64,000 bases of DNA from Brassica napus (Eukaryota; Streptophyta; Magnoliopsida; Brassicales; Brassicaceae): NCBI RefSeq assembly GCF_020379485.1, contig NW_026015668.1, forward strand, positions 542,147-606,146. Direction: 5' to 3'. The first letter of the stretch is position 1; the number at the start of each line of letters is the position of its first letter. This document shows positions 22,560-33,333 of this stretch, piece by piece. The translations under genes were made by a program, and so were the position numbers. Below the pieces are notes generated by a model. The model saw nothing but the letters and a program-made list of their open reading frames with translations, made no database searches and had not been told where the DNA came from.

Positions 22560-24957
22560 CTACGGGTCTGGCACGTCCGGGAACACCTCGTTCGGGTACA
22601 TCCTCTGCATCATCTCCATCATTTGCTGGTTCAGCCTCCTCTGTGCCTCATAGCCCGCCTGTTGAGCCGCCATCTGGGTCTCCAACAAAGATATACGATC
22701 ATCTTTGTCCTTCAACTGAGCCGTAAGTACTTCTGGATCAACAAAGGGCGGTGGTGCAGAAGAAGGAGGAACCGACCGGGTGCGACGACCCAAACCGACC
22801 AAACGTCCCTTTTTCTTTGGAACCGACTGAATAGAAAATAGCCAAATTTACAAATTTAAACAAAAAAATAAATGAATTGAACTTTAAAAAAAAAGAACTT
22901 ACGGATTCAACGATTTCGTTGATTCGACACCGAGACAAGTTGGTCGAAGCCGTCGAAGCGTCATCCTCGGTTTGAAGCTGAGACACTTCGTCTACCACCT
23001 GAGTTTGGACCAGGTCGACCACGTCCCTCACAAGACCGTCATCAATCTGGCCGGTCTTCTTGTTGGTATACGCCCTCCTCATTAGGGCGAGATCATCAAC
23101 CGGCTCGCCATCATTTTCTTCCGCCTTGAAAAAAAACATAAATTAAAGAAACATTAGAAATTAGAAGAAATGCACAATAAATTAAAATTCTGAAACTCAA
23201 ATAATTGAAGAAAAAACATTTGAACTTACCATGCGATCTCCCAGAGTGGCAATAGATTGAGCACCCAAGTTATGCTTGTAGATGCCCTTCCCTTTACGGT
23301 CGCTCCTGCGGTTGGTGGAGTTGGTGGAAGAAGTTTCTTTCGTCTCTTCCTTATCCCAATGCGCACACAACTCCTTCCAGACCGTGTCGTTCATCGACTT
23401 TGGTACCTTTTAATATAAAAAAAAATAGTTTATTAAATTTAAAAATAGTTTAATAAATTAAAAAATTGTTTAATAAATTAAATCGAACCTTATTGATTTC
23501 CCACTTTTTCTTCCACTCGTGGATCTGCTTCCCATAGTTGTCCATAACTTTATGGACGAAGTGGTGATAGATAAAGAGCGTCTCATCGGAATTCCAGTTG
23601 AACTCTTGCTGAAAAAAAAACACAATTAGTAAAAAATTAATATTAAAGATTAAAAATATAAGTAAAAAATTAGAATACTTACCGCAAACTGACGAAACCA
23701 CAGAACCTGCTTTTCGGTAGGGAAGTGAGTGAAAGTCGGATGTCCCTTGTCGAGGGCCGAGTACATCATACGGTTGATCCATGCGCTGATCCCGTTCCCG
23801 GATCGGTTGAACCTAATAAAAAGAACAAACGGTTAATAATGAATCAAAATTTAAAGAAAAAAAAATGTTTAATTACCATGTTTGACCATGTCCATGTGGA
23901 TACGGAGTGAGATACGGAAGATGGTCACGACCGGGCTGTTGAACCAAATCCGCAACACTCATCACTCCTGGAGGACCCGGAGGAGGAGGAGCGGGTGCAG
24001 CAGCGGGAGCGAGAGGAGCAGGAGCGGGTGCAGCAGAGGGAGATGTATGGTAGGAGCTGTGGGGCGAAGGGGAATCCTGAAAATGGGTGGAATCCCGAGA
24101 CTGGCTCCCCGTACCACCACGACCACGACGCTGTCGAGGCCGGATCTGATCATCATGAGACCTGTAAATTAAAAAAAATATATTAATAAATACAGAAATA
24201 TATAAATTATTTTTTTTTTTAAAGTCTCAAATAATTTAATCACAAAAAAATATTTATAGATATTAAAAATATTTAATAAATATATAAAAATAGTTCTAAT
24301 AAAAAAAATAGTTTTAATAAATAAAAAATAGTTCAATAATTACAAAAAATAGTTTTAATAATATATATATATATTAAAAATATTTTTAAATCCCAAATAA
24401 TAGTTTTTAATCAAAAAAAAGTTGTATAGATATTAAAAAATGTTTTGTAAAATCCAAAAAATCGAATTTATATACAAAATTTTTTTTGTAAAATCCAAAA
24501 AATCGAATTTATATAGAAAAATCGTTTTGTAAAATACAAAAATCGATTTTATATACTAAAATCGATTTTCTAAATACAAAAAAATAAAAAAATAATAAAA
24601 AAATTATAAATCAATTCAACAAAACAAATTATTCAACTAAATCACAATTCTAAACCTATTATACAACCAAAAATCACAATCCTAACCAATCACCTTAACA
24701 AAAATCTATCAAAACTCCACAAAAACCTAACAAATAGAATCTAAGAGAGTGGGATAGGGTCCTTACATGATTTGTGTAAGAAAAGGGGGAGATCGCCGGA
24801 GATATCGTCGGATTTCAGGGGGAAATCGCCGGAAAAAAAGAGAGGAATCGCGCAGAGGAAGAAGAGAGAAATGGGGAAGAAGAAGTGGCTCGTGGTTATA
24901 AAACCTAGGGTCCGACGGACATTTTCCGTCGGAATTCCGTCGGAATTTTAATTTCAA
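22560..24957 (-). CDS. CACTA second transposase (Transposase_24/Ptta-En/Spm type), 7 exons, 400 aa
   Basis: Predicted minus-strand exons are: first exon ending at 24767 with the bases AT, then 23877-24161, 23683-23812, 23489-23608, 23230-23406, 22903-23124 and 22560-22826. All junctions have GT...AG, and the sum is an open frame of 401 codons including stop. The start codon is split: AT at the end of exon 1 and G as the first base of exon 2. The protein begins [17 protein letters not shown], is Arg/Pro/Ala-rich to about residue 95, has the plant-transposase block [19 protein letters not shown] with KWEINKVPKSM and [14 protein letters not shown], a lysine-rich SVPKKKGR near 313 (possible nuclear signal) and a Gln/Met-rich coiled coil near the end ([19 protein letters not shown]). 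It probably binds the subterminal repeats. The 5' UTR extent is a guess. Confidence 0.85.
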
Positions 24958-25503
24958 TTTTCGCGAAATATTTGCCCGGTAAAATGAAAATATATGCCGA
25001 GGAAATTCCGACGGATAGTAAAGTATCCGTCGGAATTTCCTCGGAATATTCCGAGGAAATACCGAGGAACAAGTGTTTGGGGTTTCAAAACATCAATTTT
25101 TTTGGGGTTTTTCATTTGTTATACAATTGTAATGTATACCATTGAGGATTCTTTGTATAGATTAGCATAAACCATGAAATAACAAATTTCAAAACTAATT
25201 GAAAGTATTCCCTATACCATTCATTAAAACGTATAAGTGTTTCTCTTATGTTGTGGGATTTCGTTCATACAATCGGAAAAGTGTTAATTAAGGGGTAAGG
25301 AACAAATTTTAGACTTCATAAGTAACGTAAGACACTTAATAAGGGTTATGTAGGTGTTATTCAAACCGCAAAACGTTTTTTTCGGTTTACAACCCCTATT
25401 TCCTCGGAATTTCCTCAGACTATTCCGAGGAAACCCTTGTCTTCCTCGTAATTCCGTCGGAATATTCCGAGGAAATTCCGAGGAACTAGTGTTTGGGGTT
25501 TCA
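24958..25503. other. CACTA D spacer upstream of the 400-aa gene
   Basis: No gene. It contains scattered TTCCGAGG-type words and a unique stretch (about 25085-25385) that matches the spacer of CACTA G at about 62075-62400 in inverted orientation, showing that it is ancestral to the family. Confidence 0.75.
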
Positions 25504-26075
25504 ATCTTGTATGTTTTTTTATAAACGCATCGATCGATGCGTTTGTTTAGAAAAACCCATCGATCGATCACCAGATGGACGAAAGCCGTAAGAATGTGAT
25601 CGATCGATTGGATTGAACAATCGATCGATGGAACAAATCTGAAGCCTTCCTCGGAATATCCTCGGAAAATCTTGTATGTTTTTTTATAAACGCATCGATC
25701 GATGCGTTTGTTTAGAAAAACGCATCGATCGATCACCAGATGGACGAAAGCCGTAAGAATGTGATCGATCGATTGGATTGAACAATCGATCGATGGAACA
25801 AATCTGAAGCCTTCCTCGGAATATCCTCGGAAAATCTTGTATGTTTTTTTATAAACGCATCGATCGATGCGTTTGTTTAGAAAAACGCATCGATCGATCA
25901 CCAGATGGACGAAAGCCGTAAGAATGTGATCGATCGATTGGATTGAACAATCGATCGATGGAACAAATCTGAAGCCTTCCTCGGAATATCCTCGGAAAAT
26001 CTTGTATGTTTTTTTATAAACACATCGATCGATGCGTTTATGTGAAAAAACGCATCGATCGATGGGTGTGCGAAC
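25504..26075. repeat. 165-bp tandem repeat array, about 3.4 copies
   Basis: Unit starts at 25504, 25669, 25834 and 25999 are spaced exactly 165 bp. Each unit has the palindrome CGCATCGATCGATGCG, a second CGCATCGATCGAT, two more TCGATCGAT words and a CCTCGGAATATCCTCGG stretch. The unit length is a multiple of three and the units lack stops in one minus-strand frame, which explains the 268-aa repeat ORF there. I regard that ORF as incidental. The array lies about 500 bp upstream of the ORF-1-like gene and, like that gene, is absent from CACTA G. Confidence 0.93.
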
Positions 26076-26267
26076 AGAATTATAAGGCAAAACCCGACCT
26101 TTTTGGATCTAAACCTCAGAACTCTCATCCCCTCCGATTTCCCCTATAATTCGCCCCCCCCCCCTTTTCTCTCTCTATAATCATCCGATTTGAACAATTT
26201 TGGGCTCTATTCCCCTTGATTTTTCGAGCTCTACCTGATTCCTACACTCGTTTTCACCCTAAGACAG

Positions 26268-26572
26268 GTATACTCCGCGAATCTCCACATTCTGAAATCG
26301 TGTTCTTGAGCAATTTTTTGGGTTTTGTGTATTTCTTATTTCCGTGTTGATTCCTTGATCAAATATGCATGAAACAGATGTTTAAACATGGAATAGAACA
26401 CAATTGTCTGTGATCAACGAGTTTGTAACAGGATTTGAGATGATTTACGGATTGACAATTTTTTTGAATTTGGTTTTTTTTTATCACAACTCGATTTCGC
26501 TTTTCATTTTCATGTTGCTTTGAGTTCTTAATTGATTATAACCATGTTGAGAGCAATGATTCTATTTTGTAG
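26268..26572 (+). other. Probable 5'-UTR intron of the ORF-1-like gene
   Basis: CTAAGACAG/GTATACTCC at 26267/26268 and TTCTATTTTGTAG/AG at 26572/26573 form good plant donor and T-rich acceptor sites. The intron would end three bases before the ATG at 26576. A pyrimidine-rich, TATAA-containing stretch (about 26150-26180) lies upstream of the inferred first exon. The intron is inferred from sequence only. Confidence 0.55.
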
Positions 26573-26575
26573 AGA

Positions 26576-28024
26576 ATGAAGCGCACAAAAATGTCAGCAA
26601 AGAAGAACCCACAAGAAGAGGGTTCGTCTCATCTGGAGAAGCAAAGGCCAAAGAAGTGGGATAAGTCTGATACCACCCACTACAACAACATGAAGAAGGT
26701 AGCCGTTCCGGCTACACAACTAGCATGTCCTGAGACGATGACAATATTGGGAATCCAAGCAGACATTGAAGGACTGTTCCAGAACATGGGTCTAGGCCAA
26801 CTATGCAACCTCAACGAACCCACTTATCCGGAGTTGGTACGCCAGTTCATAGCATCCGCATACGTCACCCGTCCCGATGATAGGCATCAGGAAGGTTTTC
26901 TGGCATTCGTAGTGCAGAAAGTATACTATGAGGTAACTTTCACAGACCTCTGCGGACTATTTGGATTGAGTGCAGGGGAGAGGACATCTGGTCTTTATTG
27001 GACTTCAGAGCTGTTGAACTTCTGGGAAACGATTGGCACAGGGGTTTATAGATCTTCTCAGGCAAAGGAGTCACTTATCCGGAGCCCAGTACTGAGATAT
27101 GCCACACGCCTCATTGGCTCATTGCTATACGGGACAACCACAGCCGCATCAGTCACGCAATGGGAGTTGTGCCTCCTGTACCAAGGTGTGAGGCATTTGC
27201 TACCGGCATTTGGAAACTCTACATTCCCACCTGCTACTGCCTTCAACATGGGAGCGGTGCTGGCCGCAAACTTAGCAGGATACAAGGGGAAAGTAACCAA
27301 AAAAAAGAGCAATGCATGTGGATTTGGTGCAGTGATTACTCGGATCCTTAGACATGTGGGTGTAGACTGCAAGAACCAGGAGGTAGCACTGGACAGATCG
27401 AACAACATTGCTTGGAACTACCTGGATGTCATTTCTCTAGTAAGTAAGGAGTTCATAGCTGGTCCCCACTCGAGGATCCATCGGGATGGTCCTTACGTCT
27501 ACGTATTCCAGGACCGAGCGAAGAAAACACTCTACTGCCACCTACCTCAGATCGGTCTCACTTCTCTACTTTCAGAGGCTGCAGTTGAGTTCCTACCCCC
27601 TGCTACCGCACTAGTAGACAAGCCATCCTTCTTCACGCCAAAATATCAGACCAAAGGCAAGGGCGTGGTTGATGAAGAAGGAGAAGATGAGGCTGCACAA
27701 GCCATTCCAGATGATTCACAACCCCATCAGCTACTCCCATCAGACTCCAGCCAGTACAAGCTGCAAGAGCTTCCACCGAACGCCACTTCGCGCCAGCAAC
27801 AACATTGGAGAGATCAGAGCATAAAGACAAACAACGACATGCTACACAAGATCTGGGCTGCCATTTCACGTATCAGGCCGTGTCGTTGCCAAAAGGATGA
27901 TGTAGTTCATCGGGACAACTCTCCATCCACCTCTGGTTCGGGTTCGAGTGGTACACACAGGGTAAGAAAGAGGTCCAAGAGACCCAACGATGCAGGAACA
28001 TCTGGAGCAGGAGACGAGGAGTAG
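26576..28024 (+). CDS. Athila ORF-1-like protein carried by a CACTA element, 482 aa
   Basis: This is an uninterrupted single-exon ORF on the strand opposite both transposase genes. Residues about 40-370 resemble the Arabidopsis retrotransposon (ATHILA) ORF-1 family. Typical blocks are YPELVRQFIASAYV, VTFTDLCGLFGLSAGE, NFWETIGTGVYRSSQAKESL and SPVLRYATRLIGSLLYG. The C-terminal 110 residues are acidic, Gln-rich and Ser/Gly-rich, with a basic HRVRKRSKRP segment near 465 that could be a nuclear signal. The molecular function of the family is not established. Its placement inside a coding-complete CACTA, absence from sister element G and intact frame suggest a captured gene under some constraint. 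A functional annotation beyond the family name would be guesswork. Confidence 0.85.
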   Translation: MKRTKMSAKKNPQEEGSSHLEKQRPKKWDKSDTTHYNNMKKVAVPATQLACPETMTILGIQADIEGLFQNMGLGQLCNLNEPTYPELVRQFIASAYVTRPDDRHQEGFLAFVVQKVYYEVTFTDLCGLFGLSAGERTSGLYWTSELLNFWETIGTGVYRSSQAKESLIRSPVLRYATRLIGSLLYGTTTAASVTQWELCLLYQGVRHLLPAFGNSTFPPATAFNMGAVLAANLAGYKGKVTKKKSNACGFGAVITRILRHVGVDCKNQEVALDRSNNIAWNYLDVISLVSKEFIAGPHSRIHRDGPYVYVFQDRAKKTLYCHLPQIGLTSLLSEAAVEFLPPATALVDKPSFFTPKYQTKGKGVVDEEGEDEAAQAIPDDSQPHQLLPSDSSQYKLQELPPNATSRQQQHWRDQSIKTNNDMLHKIWAAISRIRPCRCQKDDVVHRDNSPSTSGSGSSGTHRVRKRSKRPNDAGTSGAGDEE

Positions 28025-28304
28025 GAGCTATCACCATCTATTTTATTTTCTTTTCTATTCTAACGTTTTATGGTCTTATTTTCTGTTAATTTTGAACTGA
28101 GTTTTTTTTTGGGTTTCTTAATTATGAGTTCGTATTTCTTTTACATGGTTTCTTCGTTTTATTTGGTTGTGTTCTGAGTAGTTTTTAATTCGTATTCAGC
28201 TTTGCCTTGCTAGATAAACCAAATAACTATTATTCGAGGAAAGAGGTTATATCAAGTGTTCCTCGGAATTTCCTCGGTATTTCTTTAAAAAAAAACAAAT
28301 AAGT
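28025..28304. other. Short spacer between converging ORF-1-like and TNP2 genes
   Basis: A T-rich 3' flank of the ORF-1-like gene, then TTCCTCGGAATTTCCTCGG near 28260. The two genes converge here. The junction near 28270 corresponds to the edge of the segment that CACTA G lacks. Confidence 0.6.
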
Positions 28305-31300
28305 TCAATGGTAGTCTGTTTCCGAGTCATCATCACCAGATGAATCTGAATCTGGATCTTCGTGAAACTCTCCAATCACTGGTTCATCCTCTACGTGAAC
28401 GACGGCTTCCTCTCCAAAGTCGGTTAAATCGACTACAAGGCCAACTCCAGCTAAATCTTCTGCTGCACTTAAGTTGCCGGATGTGCTTGGTTGTAGTGGG
28501 TCTTCCAGCTCAGAACTTCCCTGAACTCGGCCTCTCGGGTTGAGTCTTGTAACAGTAACCCATGGATCATCTCTGTTTCTTACCCGGGGGTACTTGATAT
28601 AACAAACCTGTAACATTTAGAAAAATTATAAATTAATACACATGATGATGAATCATTCTGAATAATTAACATTTAATTACCTGATCGGCCTGAGAAGCAA
28701 GAATGAAAGGATCATAATATTGCAGCTTTCGCCTCGAATTTACTGATGTAACACCAAATGCATCTGTTCTCACACCTCGATCTGGGGTGTTGTCGTGCCA
28801 ATCACAATAGAAAACAGTACAGCGCAATCCAACCATGCCCAAATACTTAATTTCCAAAATCTCATGTATGTGTCCGTAGTATACATCATCTCCTGATGCA
28901 GAACAAACGCCAGCATCATAAGTCGTACTCGAACGTCTCCTCTTCTGAGTTGTGAATGCATATCCTCGAGTACAAAATCTCGGATATGACTTCACAACAA
29001 AGTTTGGTCCAACGACCATCTCACGTATCCAATCGTCAAATGTTTCACCTCTGGCCAAACCAGCAGACACCTATTAATAGCACATATATATATATTATAT
29101 CAATAAATGTGAATTAGTATAAATATGTGATAAAATATATTTTAATTTGTTTAAAGCACTCACATAAGTAAACATCCATCCACTAAATTCTCTCTGCTTC
29201 ATTTCTTCTAGTTCGTCCTCTGTGGCGTATCTATACTCGAACCGCTTTTCTGCCATGAAAATCCTGTATATGATGACAATAATGTAATTAATTAAGATTT
29301 AAATTTCAACTTGTTAAAATAAAAATTTGTAAGCTCATTTATTTACCTCTCATATTGAAGAACGTCTTCGCAGTTGGTGAGCAAATATGTTTGCAAATGA
29401 CTGCGCTCCTGCTCAGTAAGTCGACGGTCCTTTGGTTTTCCGCTAAGTCGTCCAACATCTGTGAAAATGTCTGGAACCGTAACATGATATGCTGCCCGTT
29501 CGCCTCTATCATCATGCCGAGCAGGTCTTCTGTTTTTGGTCTGAACTTCTGCTGGAAAGTAGTACTCGGCAAAGTTTGAAGTTTCTTCATTGATCATCTG
29601 TGCGACTATAGAACCTTCCACCCTACTTAAATTTTTCACCATCTTCTTCAAATGGAACATATACCGCTCATACAGATACATCCATCTATACTGCACAGGA
29701 CCACCAAGTTCCAATTCTCTTGCCAGGTGAATAACAAGATGCTCCATAACATCAAAAAATGAGGGAGGAAATATCTTCTCAAGGTTGCACTGAATCACGG
29801 CTATGTTAGTCTTCAAATTTTCAATACCTTCAAGAGTCACTGATCTCGTGCATAAATCGCGGAAGAAACCACTTATCCCTGCAATTGCTTCATGAACATT
29901 TCGTGGTAATAGTTCCTTGAAGGCGAACGGAAGGAGGCGCTGCATCATTACATGGCAATCGTGGCTTTTCAAGCCAGTAAACTTTCCTTCCTTTCTGTCG
30001 ATACAGTTACGCAAATTTGATGCGTAACCGTCTGGAAATTCCACATCGTTTGAAATCCAATCAAAGAACGCATCTTTTCCCGCTGCATCAAGTCGGTATA
30101 TGGGAAAAGGAGCCCTACCATTTTCATCAACATGAAGTTCTGAACGAGCACATATATCGACTAAATCCAGTCTTGACTTCAAATTATCCTTTGTTTTACC
30201 TTGAACATTAAGGATCGTGTTCATGAGATTGTCAAAAAAGTTCTTCTCAATATGCATGACATCTAAATTATGCCTTAGCAGATGATCCTCCCAGTATGGC
30301 AGATCCCAGAAAATACTTTTTTTGTGCCAGTTATGTAGTTCTCCAACAGCATCTACCGGAAAACGCTCATGTCCACCGACTTCTGGCGTCCTTTCTGCAC
30401 CAAAATCTCTTAGTTGTATCTTCAAATCTTTCCCACAAATTTCCGGAGGTGGACTGTCAAACACCCTCTTGTTCTTCGTAAACAAATTCCTACTCCTACG
30501 ATATGGATGATCAGGTGGTAGGAATCTCCTGTGACAGTCAAACCAACACGTTTTCCTTCCGTGTTTTAGTTGGAAAGCATCAGTGTTATCTTGACAATAT
30601 GGACATGATAGCCTTCCATGCGTTGTCCATCCAGACAACATACCATATGCTGGAAAATCACTTATTGTCCACATTAGTACTGCCCGCATTTGAAAGTTTT
30701 CTTTACACGAAACATCGTATGTTTCAGCACCTTGAGCCCATAGTTGTTGCAACTCATATATTAGTGGCTGAAGAAACACATCAAGTGATCTCTTAGGATG
30801 CTCTGGTCCGGGAACGAGAATCGAGAGGAACAAAAACTCTCGTCGCAAGCACAAGTTTGGGGGGAGGTTGTATGGTGTAAGAATGACGGGCCATAGAGAA
30901 TATTGTCTTCCACTCTTGCCAAACGGACTAAAACCATCAGTACATAATCCAAGGTAGACATTTCTTCTCTCATACGCAAAGTCGGGATACTTTGATTGGA
31001 AATGCTTCCACGCTTTTGCATCTGAAGGATGTCTGATCTCACCATCTGTTGAGTGCTCCGCATGCCATCTCATTGGTTGCGCTGTGCGTTCAGACAGATA
31101 CAACCTCTGCAACCTTTCCGTCAAAGGTAAATACCACATCCTTTTATATGGCACTGGAACTCTTCCACTCGTATCTTTATAACGAGGCTTTCCACAAAAT
31201 TTGCATGTAACCCGCTGTTCATCCGCCCTCCAATAAATCATGCAGTTGTCGCTGCATACATCTATTACCTGATACGATAAACCAAGACCAGCTACGAGTT

Positions 31301-31922
31301 TCTGAACCTCGTAGTATGAACCAGGAGCTACATTATCCTCGGGTAGAATACCTTTTACAAAATCAGCAATCGCATCCACACAGTCTTCAGCCAAATTATA
31401 ATCTGTTTTAATGCCCATCAATCTTGTAGCAGATGATAAAGCTGAATGACCATCTCTGCAACCTTCGTACAATGGTTGCTTTCCAGCATCCAACATATCA
31501 TAAAATCTCCTAGCTTCTGCATTGGGTAAATCTTCCCCTCTAAAATGATCATTTACCATCTGCTCAGTACCTACACCATAATCTACATCCGTTCTAATTG
31601 GTTCTTCTAATCTAACCGCTGGCTGAGGTTCGCTAGTACTACCATGTTCATAATCAGTTTCCCCATGATGATACCAAATTTTGTAACTTCGTGTAAACCC
31701 ACTCAAATATAGATGAGTCCAAACATCCCACTCTTTAATAACCTTTCTATTTTTACAATTAGAGCAAGGACATCTTAACTTACCTGTTTTTGCTTCCGGT
31801 TGTCGGTGAACTAACCCCATGAATTCGGTTATACCTCGTTGGTATTCTTCCGTAAGCAATCTCGTGTTCGGATCCAAATGAGGTCGATCGATCCAAGAAC
31901 GGAAATAATTTGAAGAAGACAT
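28305..31922 (-). CDS. CACTA TNP2-type transposase, 4 exons, 1122 aa
   Basis: Minus-strand exons 29347-31922, 29164-29263, 28681-29070 and 28305-28607 join at GT...AG sites. Lengths 2576, 100, 390 and 303 give one continuous frame of 1123 codons including stop. It starts MSSSNYFRSWIDRPHLDPNT (transposon-associated domain, with CPCSNCKN near residue 50). The Transposase_21/TNP2 core follows, with VCSDNCMIYWRAD, LCTDGFSPFGKSGRQYSLWP, LPPNLCLRREF, WTISDFPAYG and LDVMHIEKNFFDN (near residue 550). A DUF4218 region (about 650-770, FPPSFFDVMEHLVIHLAREL) and a DUF4216 region in exon 3 (YYGHIHEILEIKYLG, YDPFILASQADQV) complete it. The acidic Ser/Asp tail ends the protein. It should cut and join at the CACTA ends. 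Length is normal for autonomous elements. Confidence 0.93.
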
Positions 31923-32008
31923 ATTTTTTATGAATCAAATTCGTGTGTAAATAGAGTAAGAGGGAGGATGAAGATATGGAGTGAATGAAGAGGAAGAGGA
32001 GTGCTTGT

Positions 32009-32016
32009 TTATATAG
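32009..32016 (-). promoter_or_regulatory. TATA box of CACTA D transposase gene
   Basis: TATATAAAC on the minus strand lies about 90 bp upstream of the TNP2 start codon. The sister element G has TATAAATA at 58253-58260 in the equivalent place, so the site is conserved. Confidence 0.65.
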
Positions 32017-32029
32017 ATTAAATCCTGCC

Positions 32030-32367
32030 GACATACCGAGGAAATTCCGACGGAATTCCGACGGAAAAGGCTAGTTCGTCGGAATTTCCTCGGAATTTTG
32101 TAAAATCCCCCAACGGCTCTCCAACGGCTATAATATTTCCTCGGAATTCATCGGTTTTTTCCGAGGAACACATTGTTCCTCGGAATTTCCTCGGAATATT
32201 CCGACGGACTGAGGTTTCCTCGGAATTCCGTCAGTATATTTCGAGGAAATTCCGAGGAACCCCAATTTTTTGTTTCCTCGGAATTTCCTCGGAAATTCCT
32301 CGGTATATTCCGAGGATTTCATTTTCCGTCGGAATGTCCGTCAGAATACCGCTGTTTTCTTGTAGTG
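32030..32367. repeat. Right terminal and subterminal repeats of CACTA D
   Basis: Dense TTCCGAGGAAATTCCGACGG-like direct and inverted words end in the inverted TIR (GCTGTTTTCTTGTAGTG). The outermost 30 bp match the left end of CACTA G (57891 onward) in reverse complement. Confidence 0.92.
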
Positions 32368-32370
32368 GAT

Positions 32371-33333
32371 GAGTGTGCAAATCTGTAGAAGCGGAAGAAG
32401 AAGACAGTCACCAAGAGTGATTCTAAAAGTAAATCTGATTATGGTGAGGAGCTAAAGAGTATTGTGGCGTTCACAACCTTTATGTCTGGTTCTAAGACGA
32501 AATCTGCAGTGGGATCTGCTTCAGCGTCTGTGTCAGGGTCTTCATGTGGAGGTGATGATGATGCTGGAAGTGATGATGAAGGTGAAACCTTTGATCTTGC
32601 TGGGAATTATGAAAAGCTGTATAAGCATTGGCTAAAGCTGGTTGAGACGAATTCAGATTTGGCTAAGGAGAAAGCCAAGCTAGAAGCTCAAGTTGCTGAA
32701 GCTCTTAAGTATGCTTCAGAGAAAGAAGAAGAAGCACATTAGGCTGGTGCTCAACTTGCAGAAACTCAGAAGAATTTGAGGATGCTGAATAATGGGACGA
32801 ATCAGCTAGATCATCTTCTCAGTATTGGGCAAATTGATAGATGTGGCCTTGGATATCAAGGAGAATGTTTGAAAAGTGAAGGTGTTTTTGTACCAGCATG
32901 TAAAACTAAGGATGTAGCTACGTCTGATACAAAGCCTGAGGTTAAGAGGTTTGCTGGGAATGCAACAAATGGGAAGATTGCAGTGAAGCCTGCAACTGGT
33001 GTGAAGAATGTGACTGCTACGCGTACTGCTACGACAACTGCTATGGCGACTGCTACGGCAACTGATACGGCGACTGCTCCAGAGAGAGCTTCTGGATTGA
33101 AGAGTGGATCTCAACAAAGGTTTTGGCCTGTTTGTCATCACTGTGGTGTTGTTGGACACATTAAGCCAAGGTGTTTCAAGTTATTGAGGGAGAAGAATCA
33201 GATGGAGCAAGCTTATGGTATGAGGTGTCATGGTCCTGTATGTTATTCTTGTGGAGTTCAAGGGCATATTCGACGTGACTATTTTAGGTCTGTTCAAGGA
33301 GCTAGGATTTGGGCTCAAGAATACGTGGTCTAG
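32371..33333 (+). pseudogene. Copia gag, part after CACTA insertion
   Basis: It resumes the gag zinc knuckle (ECANL), then a stop and a Lys-rich region. MAFTTFMSGSKTKSAVGS, an acidic segment and a Lys/Glu coiled coil (LKLVETNSDLAKEKAKLEAQ) follow. After another stop comes an Ala/Thr repeat (TATTTAMATATATDTATA). Two further knuckle-like motifs close it: CHHCGVVGHIKPRC (canonical) and CYSCGVQGHIRRDYF (last Cys lost). No protease, integrase or RT text follows before the 3' LTR. Confidence 0.85.

Larger units (their letters stand above)
21842..32367 (-). mobile_element. CACTA (En/Spm) transposon D, 10.5 kb, apparently coding-complete
   Basis: The terminal inverted repeats are CACTACAAGAAAACA at 21842 and its complement at 32367, with 3-bp TSD GAT on both sides (21839-21841 and 32368-32370). 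Both ends are dense in subterminal TTCCGAGGAA / CGGAATTTCCTCGG words. It carries a TNP2-type transposase (28305-31922, minus), a second transposase protein (22560-24957, minus) and an Athila ORF-1-like gene (26576-28024, plus). Both transposase genes give continuous reading frames when spliced at good GT...AG sites, so it may be autonomous. It inserted into the gag zinc-knuckle codons of the Copia element around it. Confidence 0.95.

Noticed and set aside
25504..26075. CRISPR-like regular repeats
   Set aside because: The repeats are contiguous 165-bp units without variable spacers, in a plant transposon.
25284..26090. 268-aa minus-strand ORF with a repeated 55-residue unit
   Set aside because: The frame is open only because the 165-bp repeat is a multiple of three. 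The peptide is derived from TCGATCGAT words and resembles no protein. It is a tandem repeat rather than a gene.
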